The position numbers and the translations under genes were made by a program. From positions 1 to 5,706 of the forward strand of contig JBCDAU010000080.1 of the NCBI GenBank assembly GCA_039185015.1: 5,706 nucleotides of DNA, in the 5' to 3' direction. Every line of letters begins with the position of its first letter. Within the stretch, counting starts at the first letter, position 1. This DNA is from JBCBSZ01 sp039185015. GTDB lineage: Bacteria; Actinomycetota; Acidimicrobiia; Acidimicrobiales; Poriferisodalaceae. Shown one piece after another: positions 5,386-5,706 of this stretch. Below the pieces are notes generated by a model. That model was not told where the DNA came from. It saw only the letters and a list, made by a program, of their open reading frames with translations, and did no database searches.

Positions 5386-5397
5386 GCTCGGCTCAGC
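5381..5397. terminator. Possible bidirectional terminator at a convergent junction
   Basis: GCTGAGC (5381-5387) and GCTCAGC (5391-5397) are exact reverse complements around TCG. The hairpin spans the stop codons of the SDR gene (TGA 5383-5385) and of the minus-strand glycosyltransferase (5395-5393). It lacks a T-tract, so terminator function is only a possibility. Confidence 0.35.
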
Positions 5398-5706
5398 GCA
5401 GCGCCAACCGCGGAGACGACGGCCGCACGCCGATGGGTCGTCCGGGTGCCGATGCGGCAGCGGCGGCACCCGGTACGAGCTTCCGAAGGGCTGCGAGCCG
5501 CTCGTGCAGGAAGGCGGCCCGGTGCCCGGGAGCGTGCTTGGCGAGCAGCATGTCCCTCGCGCGCGGCCCCATCGCGGCAGCGGCGACCGGGTCGTCGACG
5601 ACGGTCCGCATCGCCCGGGCAGCGGCGTCGAGGTCCGGATCGGCCCACGGGGTCCCGGGCGGGTAGGGGCCCGCCCCGTCGCCGACGACGCCGGAACGGG
5701 CCGGGA
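5393..5706 (-). CDS. GT4-like (group 1) glycosyltransferase, C-terminal fragment
   Basis: Only the last 103 codons are in the window; the frame is open to the right edge. The visible segment has GDGAGPYPPGTPWADPDLDAAARAM, given here as GPYPPGTPWADPDLD and AARAMRTVVDDP, which resembles the end of the nucleotide-sugar-binding domain of GT4-type glycosyltransferases. Those commonly read PYPP..WA-PD-x-x-AA just after the donor-binding glutamates. The helical tail PRARDMLLAKHAPGHRAAFL follows, then a low-complexity Ala/Pro/Arg end. The donor-binding E-x7-E motif would lie outside the window. It would use an activated sugar donor in the same glycan pathway as the GT2 genes. Its stop is 7 bp from the SDR stop, tail to tail. 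Confidence 0.75.
   Translation of the reverse strand, partial: PARSGVVGDGAGPYPPGTPWADPDLDAAARAMRTVVDDPVAAAAMGPRARDMLLAKHAPGHRAAFLHERLAALRKLVPGAAAAASAPGRPIGVRPSSPRLALR

Noticed and set aside
4630..5648. Minus-strand frames antisense to the SDR (4630-5469, 4590-5072, 5088-5648)
   Set aside because: The SDR frame has every catalytic motif. The antisense translations are motif-free by-products of base composition.
1..5706. Mobile element, CRISPR, toxin-antitoxin or defence system
   Set aside because: No transposase, integrase, nuclease, regular repeat array, terminal repeat or small paired toxin genes are visible. The gene content is glycan synthesis plus a regulated oxidoreductase.

Overview
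The window is very GC-rich (roughly 70% by eye), densely packed and biased to G/C at third codon positions. Together with the protein families present, this suggests an actinobacterium (Actinomycetota). An Acidimicrobiia-like lineage would fit, but that is an impression from protein style and not a demonstrated placement. No tRNA, rRNA, CRISPR array, insertion sequence or phage gene is visible.

Layout, left to right. (1) Positions 1-905, minus strand: a zinc-ribbon SAM-dependent methyltransferase that continues into an extra C-terminal domain cut by the window edge. (2) 902-2941, minus strand: a 679-residue protein made of two tandem GT2 glycosyltransferase modules. Its stop codon overlaps the methyltransferase start as ATGA, so the two are co-transcribed and probably translationally coupled. 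(3) 2942-3068: a short divergent promoter region with a perfect 8-bp hairpin. (4) 3069-3884, plus strand: a single-domain GT2 glycosyltransferase of the rhamnosyltransferase-like type. (5) 3901-4494, minus strand: a TetR-family repressor, tail to tail with the preceding gene. (6) 4495-4647: a divergent control region holding two near-perfect copies and one degenerate copy of the same palindromic operator. (7) 4648-5385, plus strand: a classical short-chain dehydrogenase/reductase (SDR) with an excellent ribosome binding site. (8) 5393-5706, minus strand: the C-terminus of a GT4-like glycosyltransferase running off the right edge.

Two themes combine. The glycosyltransferases and methyltransferase look like part of a surface-glycan (capsule, O-chain-like or glycoprotein glycan) locus, with enzymes that polymerise and decorate sugars at the cytoplasmic face of the membrane. 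Set inside it is a self-contained two-gene regulatory unit: a TetR repressor and the SDR it very likely controls through shared operators. The repressor carries a Cys in a G-C-x-x-V-x-L-x-A-E motif that matches the redox/electrophile-sensing Cys of E. coli NemR. This suggests that the unit senses a reactive small molecule (aldehyde, quinone or oxidant) and induces a reductase. This TetR-SDR unit and its operator array are the most interesting part of the window. I do not see evidence for a wholly new multi-gene system.
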